Of a stretch of DNA of 15,027 bases, positions 8,439 to 14,793 are shown piece by piece. The notes below the pieces were generated by a model. It was not told the origin of the DNA. It was given only the letters and a program-made list of their open reading frames with translations, and searched no databases. A program made the translations under genes and the position numbers. This stretch comes from DATIKM01 sp035477595. Its GTDB lineage: Bacteria > Armatimonadota > Chthonomonadetes > Chthonomonadales > CAJBBX01. Numbering within the stretch: position 1 is the stretch's first letter; every line of letters begins with the position of its first letter. The DNA lies in assembly GCA_035477595.1 (NCBI GenBank), contig DATIKM010000166.1, forward strand, positions 1-15,027, written 5' to 3'.

Positions 8439-8464
8439 CATCCATCGGGGAGACAGCGAGGGCG

Positions 8465-10078
8465 CTACGCCGCCGGCCCCGCGTCCCGCGCGAAGGCCGC
8501 GTCCAGCTCGCGCCAGCGCTGCGCCATGATGCGCGCGCGCTCGGGCCTGCGCGCCGCGAGGTCGCGCATCTCGGAGCGGTCGGTGGTCATGTCGTACAGC
8601 TCCCACGGTGCGTCGGCGCCCGCCGCCACGATCTTCCAGTCGCCCTCGCGTAGCGCCCGGTTCCCGATGTGGCTCCAGTAGAGGCACTCGCGAGGGATGG
8701 GCGCGTCCGCGTTGAACGCGGGCGCCAGGCTGCGGCCCGGGAGCGGCGGCGCCTCAACCCCGCGCCAGACCCTCTCCGAACGGATGCCGGCCACTTCGAG
8801 CATCGTGGGAAGCAGGTCGATGAAGTGGCACGGCGCATGGCGCACCTCGCCCCGGGCGCGTATGCCGGCGGGCCAGTGGACCACCAGCGGCGAGGCGATG
8901 CCGCCCTCGTGCACCCACGCCTTGTGCAGCCGGAACGGCGCATTGCTGGCGGTGGACCAGCCCGGCCCGAGGCACAGGTAGGACTTCGCCGATCCGGGCG
9001 GCGCGGAGCGGTCGTGAAGGTCGCCGCGGATGATCTGCTCCGCGCTCGCCCCGTTGTCGGAGGCGAAGACCACCACGGTGTCGTCCCACGCGGCCATCCG
9101 CCGCACCTGCTCCAGCACGCGCCCGGTCTCCCGGTCCATGCGGTCCACCATGGCCGCGTGAATGGCCATCTTGGTGGCCTGGAAGCGCTTCTGCTCGTTG
9201 GTCAGCGTGTCCCACGGCACGGCGCGCGGCGCCTCGCCGGGCCCGATCATCTGGCGCAGCTCCTCCTCGGACAGGTTCCATGCGGGAAGGATGTCCGTGT
9301 CGGGCGGCGGGAGCGGCGAGGTCACCATGCCCATCTCGCGCAGGCGCGACCAGCGACGCTCGCGGACCGCGTCCCACCCCTCGAGGTAGCGGTCGCGGTA
9401 CCGGCGGATGTCCGATGCGAGCGCCTGGAGGGGGAAGTGCGGCGCCGTGTAGGCCAGATAGAGGAGGAACGGTTCACCGCGGTGGTGCGCGTGGTGCTCG
9501 CGCAGGAACTCCACCCCGCGCCGCCCCTGCTCGGTCGTCGTGTAGAAGCGCCCGCCGGGCGCGACGGGCGCGAGCGGCCGATCGTCGATCTCGTGGTGGT
9601 TGGGGTGGAAGAAGCGGTCGTGGTCGTGGAGCACGTAGGAGCGGTCGAACCCGCCGTCGGCCACCGGCCTGGGCGCTCCCATCAGGTGCCACTTGCCGGA
9701 GTGGTAGCACCGGTAGCCGGCGGGCTTCAGGTAGTGCGGCAAGACGCGCGCCCAAGCGGGCAGACGGCCCTCCGGCGGGTCCATGCGGACCTGCTGGGCG
9801 TAGTAGCCGGTCAGCAGGCATGCGCGCGACGGCCAGCATCGGGCGGTCGAGTAGGCCTGGGAGAACCGCACGCCGCTGGCGGCGAGGCGGTCGAGGTTCG
9901 GCGTCTCGATCTCGCCGCCATAGCAGCCGGCGTCCGAGAAGCCCATGTCGTCCGCAACGACGACCACGAAGTTGGGGCGGCGCGGGCCTGAGGTCGTGCC
10001 TCCCGCCGCCTGCCCGGCTGCCGCGGCCAGCGCCGCATTGGCCAGAAGCTCCCTCCGGTTCAAGGTTCTGGTGCGCAT
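8465..10078 (-). CDS. Tat-exported sulfatase (formylglycine type)
   Basis: 537 residues. The N-terminus has NRRELL at residues 7-12 and an Ala-rich stretch to about 26, a Tat signal, so it should be exported after folding. The sulfatase core is complete: VVVADDMG (D43, D44 calcium ligands), CWPSR at 81-85 where C81 is the cysteine oxidised to formylglycine (CxPxR), HSGKWHL with K129 and H131, APHFPL with H214, and FASDNG with D341 and N342. The C-terminal ALREGDWKIV and WELYDMTTDRSE segments are typical. The family hydrolyses sulfate esters of sugars or aryl compounds; the substrate cannot be inferred. Start 10078 has GGAGG eight bases upstream. The same frame is open to 10450, but that extension runs into the start of the divergent gene and has no family features. 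No formylglycine-generating enzyme is in the window. Convergent with the S55 gene, 26 bases apart. Confidence 0.95.
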   Translation of the reverse strand: MRTRTLNRRELLANAALAAAAGQAAGGTTSGPRRPNFVVVVADDMGFSDAGCYGGEIETPNLDRLAASGVRFSQAYSTARCWPSRACLLTGYYAQQVRMDPPEGRLPAWARVLPHYLKPAGYRCYHSGKWHLMGAPRPVADGGFDRSYVLHDHDRFFHPNHHEIDDRPLAPVAPGGRFYTTTEQGRRGVEFLREHHAHHRGEPFLLYLAYTAPHFPLQALASDIRRYRDRYLEGWDAVRERRWSRLREMGMVTSPLPPPDTDILPAWNLSEEELRQMIGPGEAPRAVPWDTLTNEQKRFQATKMAIHAAMVDRMDRETGRVLEQVRRMAAWDDTVVVFASDNGASAEQIIRGDLHDRSAPPGSAKSYLCLGPGWSTASNAPFRLHKAWVHEGGIASPLVVHWPAGIRARGEVRHAPCHFIDLLPTMLEVAGIRSERVWRGVEAPPLPGRSLAPAFNADAPIPRECLYWSHIGNRALREGDWKIVAAGADAPWELYDMTTDRSEMRDLAARRPERARIMAQRWRELDAAFARDAGPAA

Positions 10079-10292
10079 GGACCCACCCTCCGCCGCCATG
10101 TTTCGACGCCAGGGGGAGCCGCGCCTGCTCGGGTTGGGGCGCGCCTCCGGGCGACCCGCCACAACCCGTATGCCATGGCCTGCAGCCCAGACCCCACGCA
10201 CTGCCTGGAACAGATCGGGCTCGCCGGCCGTTAGCAGAGATGGCCGCGCGCGCGAACGAATGCTACCGCGCCGCCCCAAGGAGTCCATCCCC
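10079..10292. promoter_or_regulatory. shared upstream region of divergent sulfatase and propeller genes
   Basis: These 214 bases separate two divergently read genes, so promoters for both must lie here or just inside. Ribosome sites are clear at both ends: GGAGGG for the sulfatase (minus strand) and AAGGAG at 10278-10283 for the plus-strand gene. I see no convincing -35/-10 pair and no obvious operator palindrome. Confidence 0.4.
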
Positions 10293-11549
10293 ATGCGTTC
10301 GCTCACTCTGGCGCTCGCCACGCTCTCGCTCGCCACAGTGGCCCTCGCCGACTGGCCCCGGTGGCGCGGCGCGGACCAGACCGCTCGCATACCCGCGGGC
10401 CAGCCGCTGCCAAGGCAGCTACCCGCGCAGCCCCGGCTCGTCTGGGCCATTCCCGTGGGCGAAGGGCATGCCGCGCCCGTCGTGAGCGGAGGAGCAGTCT
10501 ATTACCTCGACGCGCGCGATGGCATGGAGACAGCCTACCGCGTCGACGCCGCCACCGGCCGAGAGGTCTGGCGAGTGCAGATCGACCGCCTCTTCACGGA
10601 CTACCACTCGCCGCCGGGGCCCCGCGCCGCTCCCGTCGTCGACGGCGACCGTGTCTATGTGCAGAGCTGCCTGGGCGAGCTGAAGTGCCTCGACGCGGCA
10701 ACGGGCAGGGTCCTGTGGCGCGTCAACTACGTCCGGGACTTCGGGGCGCCAGTGCCCGCCGAAGCCGGGAACGCCGCAGGCAGCAGCCGGCACGGGTACT
10801 CAGGGCCTCCCGTGATCGACGGGAACCGGATCATCGTTACGGCCGGGGGGCCGGGCGCCAGCCTGGTCTGCATGGACAAGCGCACGGGCAGGGTTATCTG
10901 GAGGTCGCAGAACGACGCGCCGGGCCATCTCGGTCCCGTCGTGGCCACACTCGGGGGCGTGAGGCAGGTGATCGCGTTCACCGCGGAGGGGCTCATCGGG
11001 GTGGCGCTCTCCGACGGCGCGCTGCTGTGGCGCGAGCCCATCCGAACCCGCTTCGGCCGGCACGCGATGACGCCCCTCGTGGTGGGCGATGTGGTGGTCG
11101 CGGGGTCGTGGACGGCGGGCCTCACCGGTGTGCGTGTCACGCGCGCCGACGGCAGAGTCCGGGCGGAGCGCGCATGGCACATTCCCACGCTGGGCGTGAA
11201 CTTCTCCTCGCCCGTCGCCATCGGGAGGATGGTGTACGGCCTGGGCCCCGGCAACCGCCTATTCTGCGTGGACGCGTCCACGGGCCGACAGGTCTGGGTG
11301 GCCGACCGCTTCTTCTCCGGCACCGTCTCCACGGACTGGGCGGCCTTCATGGTCGCGGGCAACGATCTGCTGATCCACACGGATTCGGGTCAGTTGCTGC
11401 ATGTCGCGGTGAACGAGCAGGGCCCGACTCTGCGAGGCCAGGCTACGGTGAGCGGGCGAAACTGGTGTCACCCTGCCTACTCGGGCGGCCGGCTGTTCGT
11501 GCGCGATGGCAGAGAACTGCGATGCCTGGAGCTCGTGCCACGGCAGTAG
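10293..11549 (+). CDS. secreted PQQ-like beta-propeller repeat protein
   Basis: 418 residues from ATG 10293, nine bases after AAGGAG. A signal peptide (residues 1-19, ending VALA) is followed by DWPRWRGADQTA, the mature start common in PQQ-like propeller proteins of planctomycete and armatimonad type. Repeats of about 40 residues carry the signature DAATGREVWRV (85-95), DAATGRVLWRV (134-144), DKRTGRVIWRS (195-205), SDGALLWRE and DASTGRQVWVA, enough for a seven- or eight-bladed propeller. There are no residues clearly marking it as a PQQ-using alcohol dehydrogenase and it lacks that family's length, so a binding or scaffold role is more likely. It is divergent from the sulfatase, which suggests a shared function outside the cytoplasm. 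Confidence 0.9.
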   Translation: MRSLTLALATLSLATVALADWPRWRGADQTARIPAGQPLPRQLPAQPRLVWAIPVGEGHAAPVVSGGAVYYLDARDGMETAYRVDAATGREVWRVQIDRLFTDYHSPPGPRAAPVVDGDRVYVQSCLGELKCLDAATGRVLWRVNYVRDFGAPVPAEAGNAAGSSRHGYSGPPVIDGNRIIVTAGGPGASLVCMDKRTGRVIWRSQNDAPGHLGPVVATLGGVRQVIAFTAEGLIGVALSDGALLWREPIRTRFGRHAMTPLVVGDVVVAGSWTAGLTGVRVTRADGRVRAERAWHIPTLGVNFSSPVAIGRMVYGLGPGNRLFCVDASTGRQVWVADRFFSGTVSTDWAAFMVAGNDLLIHTDSGQLLHVAVNEQGPTLRGQATVSGRNWCHPAYSGGRLFVRDGRELRCLELVPRQ

Positions 11550-11582
11550 GCCCCACGCCTCCGTCCGTGGAGGCATGGGGCC
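11549..11582. terminator. hairpin between convergent genes
   Basis: GGCCCCACGCCTCC (11549-11562) and GGAGGCATGGGGCC (11569-11582) form a 14-bp stem around a six-base loop. The single mismatch is C-A in plus-strand RNA but a G-U wobble in minus-strand RNA. The stem starts on the last base of the propeller gene's stop codon. No U-run follows on either strand, so it may block transcript decay or slow polymerase rather than act as a classic terminator. Confidence 0.6.
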
Positions 11583-11613
11583 CACGTGTGCGGTCCCGGC
11601 TGGCCGGGCGGCT

Positions 11614-12777
11614 CTACACCCGCACAGGTTCGCCTGTGCGGGTCGCGGAGGTGTACGCGGCGTCGATGATCACCTGAATGGCGAGCAGGTGCTCCACGGT
11701 GGTCTTCGGCTTGCCGCCGCCACGGATACAGCGGAGCATGTCGGGTTGCGTCTTGGTGCGGCCCATGAAGGCGTCGCGCGTGCTGGGGTCCGTGTCCGGG
11801 TTGTAGGCGCGGTTCACCGTCCACGGCCTGCCTCCGCGGTCCTTCGTGGTGTAGAAGGTGGCGGTGTCGATGGCCTTGGCGTCGTCGCCGTCGTTGGTGG
11901 GCCACACGCGCTCGACGTGCAGCGTGCCCTTGCTGCCGATGAGGCGGAAGCCCATCCGCTCGAGGTCGGTGTGCATCGCCCAGGCGGCGCTCACGTTCAT
12001 CGTGACGCCATTCTCGAGCTGGGAGTAGACCTGGATGCGCCTCTCGACGTCGTAGACGCCGTCAGGGTTCTTCCGGCCACCGCCGTAGGGTCCGTAGCCG
12101 GGAGCGCCGGGCTCGGCCCGGTCGTACGTGCGGGCCGAGATCCAGATTGCCTGCGGCCAGTTCTGGAGCCCGAGCATCCAGCCCAGCAGATGCGGCATCA
12201 GGTCGATGCCGGGCCCGCCGCCGCTCTTCGCCTTGATGCCGAACCACTCGCCGTAGAACGGAATGCCATTGCGGCGGGTCCACCATCCGTCGACCGTCTG
12301 CAGCTCGCCGAAGGCGCCGTCCTTGACGAGGCTCTCTGCCAGCTCGTAGGTGGGCGTGTAGTTGTTGTTGAGCTGCGCCGCGCCCACCTTGCCGCTGCGT
12401 CGCCACGCGGCGACGATGTTCTGTGCGCCATCGAGCGTGTTGGCCGCGGGCTTCTCGAGCAGCACGTGCATTCCCGCATCGAAGCACTTCACCGCGACGG
12501 GCTCGTGCAGGAAGTTCGGTAGGCAGATGCTGACCACATCCACGCCGGACTTCGCCACGAACTCGTCGACGCTTGTGTAGAGGCAGTCCTTCTTGTCGGG
12601 CACGGGCAGCCCGGCCCCGGTGTAGACGTCCTCCACGACCGCCCACTTCGCCGGGTCCGCGTCACACACGGCCGTCACTGCAACCCCCTCGCCGCGCAGC
12701 GCCAGCCAGCCCTGCAGGTGGAACTTGCCGATGCCGCCATAGCCGACCACGCCGACCTTCAGGTCCTTCGCGCCCAT
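11614..12777 (-). CDS. Gfo/Idh/MocA family oxidoreductase
   Basis: 387 residues, cytoplasmic. The N-terminal Rossmann domain shows VGVVGYGGIG with G12-x-G14-x-x-G17, then VTAVCDADPAK and VVSICLPNFLHEPVAVKC. EKP at 108-110 holds the conserved lysine that contacts cofactor and substrate. The C-terminal domain has GGGPGIDLMPHLLGWMLG, in which D192 and H196 fit the family's D-x-x-x-H catalytic pair. There is no signal peptide. The family oxidises or reduces sugars, inositols and related compounds with NAD(P); the substrate is not readable. Start 12777 has GGAGG six bases upstream. The frame is open to 12936 but that extension is Arg-rich and covers the probable promoter. Its last codons encode a perfect hairpin. 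Confidence 0.95.
   Translation of the reverse strand: MGAKDLKVGVVGYGGIGKFHLQGWLALRGEGVAVTAVCDADPAKWAVVEDVYTGAGLPVPDKKDCLYTSVDEFVAKSGVDVVSICLPNFLHEPVAVKCFDAGMHVLLEKPAANTLDGAQNIVAAWRRSGKVGAAQLNNNYTPTYELAESLVKDGAFGELQTVDGWWTRRNGIPFYGEWFGIKAKSGGGPGIDLMPHLLGWMLGLQNWPQAIWISARTYDRAEPGAPGYGPYGGGRKNPDGVYDVERRIQVYSQLENGVTMNVSAAWAMHTDLERMGFRLIGSKGTLHVERVWPTNDGDDAKAIDTATFYTTKDRGGRPWTVNRAYNPDTDPSTRDAFMGRTKTQPDMLRCIRGGGKPKTTVEHLLAIQVIIDAAYTSATRTGEPVRV
11618..11643. terminator. perfect hairpin inside the 3' end of the oxidoreductase gene
   Basis: ACCCGCACAGG (11618-11628) and CCTGTGCGGGT (11633-11643) form a perfect 11-bp stem with a four-base loop (TTCG on plus, CGAA on minus). It occupies the last codons of the minus-strand oxidoreductase (TRTGEPVRV), two bases before the stop. 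With the hairpin at 11549-11582 it makes a double structure between the convergent genes. Confidence 0.6.
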
Positions 12778-13062
12778 CCGTGTCCTCCGCCTTAAGGGGT
12801 TTGGCGCGCGCCGGTCCAAACGAGCGCCGGCGCCGAACGCCGGTCCCGCTCCGCCGGCGGCGAGGGCAACGCGGCGTCGCGCCGCCCGCCCCGCACCCGC
12901 CGAAGGAAGCGTATCACGGCTGCGCGGCATCGTCAAGGTGAGGGCACGGCGCGCATAGCTGCCCAGCGAATGGGTCCTTGGCCATTGCTCAGGGACTCTG
13001 CCCGCTGAGCGGGGACAGGCACCGCGGATGCCGGGGCACGCGACCCGGGAGGCGTGTCGAGC
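12778..13062. other. non-coding stretch upstream of the oxidoreductase gene
   Basis: This holds the probable oxidoreductase promoter and a 5' leader of about 124 bases with GC-rich palindromes (GCGCCGGCGC at 12824-12833, CCGCCGGCGG at 12851-12860) that could fold. Further right is a small stem, CCCGC/GCGGG at 13001-13013, running into GGGGACAGGCACC (13011-13023). I see no gene, RNA gene or riboswitch that I can name. Confidence 0.5.
12908..12936 (-). promoter_or_regulatory. sigma-70 type promoter for the oxidoreductase gene
   Basis: On the minus strand TTGACG (12931-12936) is separated by exactly 17 bases from TACGCT (12908-12913). This is one mismatch from the -35 consensus and three from the -10 consensus, at ideal spacing. 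Transcription would start near 12901, giving a leader of about 124 bases before the ATG at 12777. Confidence 0.55.
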
Positions 13063-13140
13063 AACTGGCCCGCCGCGAACCGAGCCACGCCGAACGCATC
13101 GGCCAGCGCGTTCGAGACCACAGCGCCGCCTGCGCCCGAC

Positions 13141-13593
13141 CTACGGAGCCCGCAAGGCGTCTGCAAACGCCCGCCCGAGCGCGAAACCGGGCAACGCCCC
13201 AGCGGCAAACAGAAGCGGAAATGCCACCAGCATATCCGCGATCAGACCAGGATCCGAGAACGCAATCGGGATCGCGCGCAGGTGCAGGAGCGCCGCGAAC
13301 GCGATGATGCCTATCAGCCAGGCGCGCCGGTTCACTCGGCTCAGTGACCAACTGCAGCCCCACACAATGAACGCCAACATCGCACTGATCATGTCACAGA
13401 TGGCCGACGCGAGGACAAACCCCGGTACAGGATCCTGTATGACCGGTCGAGCGGAGGCTGCAGAGCTCGATGGATCCGTGAATGCGAACACACTGATAAG
13501 TTTCGGCATGACTACTAAGTCGCTCAGCCGAAGGTAGCCGACCATGTAGACGGCCAGAGCCAGCAGGAATGTGCCTGCGAGACGCCAGTACAT
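13141..13593 (-). CDS. small four-helix membrane protein of the array, copy A
   Basis: 150 residues; I do not recognise the family. It starts MYWRLAGTFLLALAV, nearly the same leader as its neighbours. Hydrophobic segments suggest four membrane helices at about 5-28, 59-83, 91-109 and 121-145. The most conserved part against copy B is ARPVIQDPVPGF (48-59) through LASAICDMISAMLAFIV and WGCSWSLSR to NRRAW (88-92); overall about 74 % of residues are identical by hand alignment. Cysteines C66 and C80 are conserved in both copies. The start has a GGAGG-type site in a 21-base spacer right after the stop of the Cys-rich gene, so the two are probably translated from one mRNA. It may be the partner or protector of the Cys-rich protein; that is a guess from gene order. 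Confidence 0.72.
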   Translation of the reverse strand: MYWRLAGTFLLALAVYMVGYLRLSDLVVMPKLISVFAFTDPSSSAASARPVIQDPVPGFVLASAICDMISAMLAFIVWGCSWSLSRVNRRAWLIGIIAFAALLHLRAIPIAFSDPGLIADMLVAFPLLFAAGALPGFALGRAFADALRAP

Positions 13594-13617
13594 CTCCCAC
13601 CTCCTCCGTCGTCGCTA
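13546..13617 (-). repeat. leader/junction repeat, copy A
   Basis: About 72 bases reading, on the minus strand: stop codon TAG, a 21-base spacer with GGAGG, the start codon and about 16 codons of MYWRLAG leader. Near-identical copies lie at 13888-13956 and 14722-14793. Here it joins the Cys-rich gene to membrane gene A. Confidence 0.88.
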
Positions 13618-13932
13618 GTGCAGACCGTCCATGGGGCATTGCAGCTGGCACCAATGTAAGCCACGATAGGCGCGACTGAGCCACAGCGCCTGCTTCGGCA
13701 CGCAAACGTGGTTCTGGTAGAAACGGCTGCGGCGTCCGAGCCAGCTACGGCGGCAGTCGAAGTACCGCTCGTGGCACTTCGCCAACCCTGTATGGTACGT
13801 GCGCCCACAGCCTTGGAGGCACGCCTCCCGTGGCGTCGCGGACTTCTGTTGGCTCCATGCGGGAAGCAGGGGGCCGCCCACCTTGACGACGGCCAGTGCC
13901 AGCAGGACTGCGCCTGCGAGACGCCAGTACAT
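13615..13932 (-). CDS. cysteine-rich exported protein of the array, intact copy
   Basis: 105 residues; I do not recognise the family. It starts with the shared leader MYWRLAGAVLLALAV, a hydrophobic signal or anchor, and then a mature region with seven cysteines at 38, 42, 53, 60, 77, 95 and 99, spaced C-x3-C-x10-C-x6-C-x16-C-x17-C-x3-C. The same spacing is kept in the edge copy at 14791-15027, while other residues differ freely, as expected of a disulfide-held exported domain. The mature part is basic (many R, K and H). It lies 21 bases after the broken Cys-rich copy and 21 bases before the membrane gene, with GGAGG sites in both spacers. Possible roles are a secreted peptide or an envelope protein; nothing in the sequence decides. 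Confidence 0.72.
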   Translation of the reverse strand: MYWRLAGAVLLALAVVKVGGPLLPAWSQQKSATPREACLQGCGRTYHTGLAKCHERYFDCRRSWLGRRSRFYQNHVCVPKQALWLSRAYRGLHWCQLQCPMDGLH

Positions 13933-13956
13933 CTCCCACCCCCTCCGTCGTCGCTA
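13888..13956 (-). repeat. leader/junction repeat, copy B
   Basis: A 69-base copy of the junction at 13549-13617. It holds the TAG of the broken Cys-rich copy, the 21-base GGAGG spacer and the leader codons of the intact Cys-rich gene. It shows that the same leader precedes a Cys-rich domain here and a membrane protein in the other two copies. Confidence 0.88.
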
Positions 13957-14160
13957 GTTCAGATGGTCGTTGCAGCATTCCTGTCGGCACGGAAGGAAGT
14001 CTCTATGCACGCGAGCGGTGCAGGGCGGCTTCCTCCCCTGGCGCACGGTATGCCGGCAGGCAGGATCGAGGCGTCAGCGCTAGCCGCGGAGGCAGTCGCG
14101 GAACTGCTTTGCGCACTTCGCCAGCCATGCGTGGTGCGTACGCTCACAGCTCTCCGCAGC
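13954..14160 (-). pseudogene. broken cysteine-rich gene of the array
   Basis: In the frame ending at TAG 13954-13956 the translation aligns without gaps to the edge Cys-rich copy: CERTHHAWLAKC, AKQFRDC, RLDP and C-x3-C near the end (PCRQECCNDHLN). Two in-frame stops (TAG, then TGA two codons later) interrupt it after RDCLRG, and the first and fifth cysteines of the pattern are replaced by Ala and Arg. No MYWRLAG leader is found upstream; 14161-14229 shows several stops in this frame. The colinear alignment means decay by point mutation plus loss of the 5' end, probably during the duplication that placed membrane gene B beside it. Confidence 0.72.
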
Positions 14161-14307
14161 AAGCGCTCACCGTCGCCGGAGATGATCAGGCCCTCCTCAC
14201 CGGCCCACATCAACCGCCACGGCGCCATCGCCCGGCCCGCCACGAACCGAGCCACGCCGAACGCGTCGAACAGCGCGTTCGAGACCACGGCGCCGCCAGC
14301 GCCCGAG

Positions 14308-14769
14308 CTACGGAGCACGCCAGGAGTAGGCAAATGCGCGCCCAAGCACGAATCCAGGCACCGCCCCAGCGGCAAACAGAAGCGGGATTGCCAGTATGAT
14401 CTCCACTTGGCCAGGTTGACCGAACGCAAGCATCTCGATCGTGTGCAGTTGCAGAAGCGCCGCGAATGCGATCATGCCTATCATCCAGGCGCGGCGGTTC
14501 AAGCGGCTGAGTGACCAACTGCAGCCCCACACAATGAACGCCAACATCGCACTGATCATGTCACAGATAGCCGACGCAAGCATAAACCCCGGCACAGGAT
14601 CCTGTATGACCGGTCGAGCGGATTCCGCTGAGCCCGAGGGACCGATGGATCCTATGAAGGCGGCTGTGTGCACAAGTGGCGGCGTAACAATGAGCTCGCT
14701 CAGCAGAACATAGCCCAGCATGTAGACAGCGAATGCCAGCAGGAATGTGCCTGCGAGGCGCCAGTACAT
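14308..14769 (-). CDS. small four-helix membrane protein of the array, copy B
   Basis: 153 residues, paralogue of the product of 13141-13593 and of unknown family. It starts MYWRLAGTFLLAFAV and keeps the core ARPVIQDPVPGF, LASAICDMISAMLAFIV, WGCSWSLSR and NRRAW almost unchanged. The loop after helix 1 (residues about 30-50) and the loop between helices 3 and 4 vary most, including a three-residue insertion in the first, so differences concentrate in loops. The C-terminus LLFAAGAVPGFVLGRAFAYSWRAP forms the last helix. It begins 21 bases after the stop of the edge Cys-rich gene with GGAGG in the spacer. Confidence 0.72.
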   Translation of the reverse strand: MYWRLAGTFLLAFAVYMLGYVLLSELIVTPPLVHTAAFIGSIGPSGSAESARPVIQDPVPGFMLASAICDMISAMLAFIVWGCSWSLSRLNRRAWMIGMIAFAALLQLHTIEMLAFGQPGQVEIILAIPLLFAAGAVPGFVLGRAFAYSWRAP

Positions 14770-14793
14770 CCCCCACCCCCTCCGTCGTCGCTA
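14722..14793 (-). repeat. leader/junction repeat, copy C
   Basis: Third copy of the 72-base junction, joining the edge Cys-rich gene to membrane gene B. It differs from copy A at only a few positions, including the base just before the ATG. Confidence 0.88.

Larger units (their letters stand above)
13063..13617 (-). repeat. duplicated segment, copy A (membrane gene with flanks)
   Basis: This segment pairs with 14231-14793. It includes the 3' flank (13063-13140), the membrane gene, its 21-base spacer and the stop of the preceding Cys-rich gene. The longest perfect match I found is 59 bases (13343-13401 with 14510-14568). Confidence 0.85.
14231..14793 (-). repeat. duplicated segment, copy B (membrane gene with flanks)
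   Basis: Counterpart of 13063-13617, with the same order of 3' flank, membrane gene, spacer and preceding stop. It is slightly longer, mostly because membrane protein B has three extra residues. The flank similarity begins at about 14231 and ends abruptly, so that is a likely duplication border. Confidence 0.85.

Noticed and set aside
8669..9991. 440-codon plus-strand frame opposite the sulfatase
   Set aside because: Mirror of a gene with full catalytic motifs; composition is Arg/Gly/Val-rich without a recognisable domain.
9945..10292. 116-residue N-terminal extension of the PQQ-like protein
   Set aside because: It is antisense to the sulfatase start; ATG 10293 has AAGGAG and a proper signal peptide.
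10079..10450. 124-residue N-terminal extension of the sulfatase
   Set aside because: It overlaps the signal peptide codons of the divergent gene and lacks family features, while the ATG at 10078 has a ribosome site and a Tat signal.
11506..12522. 338-codon plus-strand frame opposite the oxidoreductase
   Set aside because: It begins inside the propeller gene and runs antisense to a clear Gfo/Idh/MocA gene: shadow.
13001..13023. Small stem followed by GGGGACAGGCACC as a possible REP-like or mobile-element end
   Set aside because: I found no second copy in the window and no transposase, so there is too little to call a repeat.
13427..13438. 12-bp palindrome ACAGGATCCTGT in both membrane genes (also 14594-14605)
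   Set aside because: It encodes part of the conserved VIQDPVPG core and lies inside coding sequence; it is explained by duplication.
13959..14429. 156-codon minus-strand frame through the broken Cys-rich gene and membrane gene B
   Set aside because: It crosses two differently framed genes; the cysteine pattern is in the frame ending at 13954, not this one. Only its short SGAGGAVVSNAL part is of interest and is reported as a finding.
13708..14514. 268-codon plus-strand frame across the array
   Set aside because: It runs antisense through an intact gene, a pseudogene and a second gene, and has no leader, ribosome site or domain.
13546..14793. Three regular repeats considered as a CRISPR or integron-like array
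   Set aside because: The repeats are 69-72 bases, contain stop, ribosome site and start codons, and are separated by genes of about 300-800 bases, so they are gene junctions.
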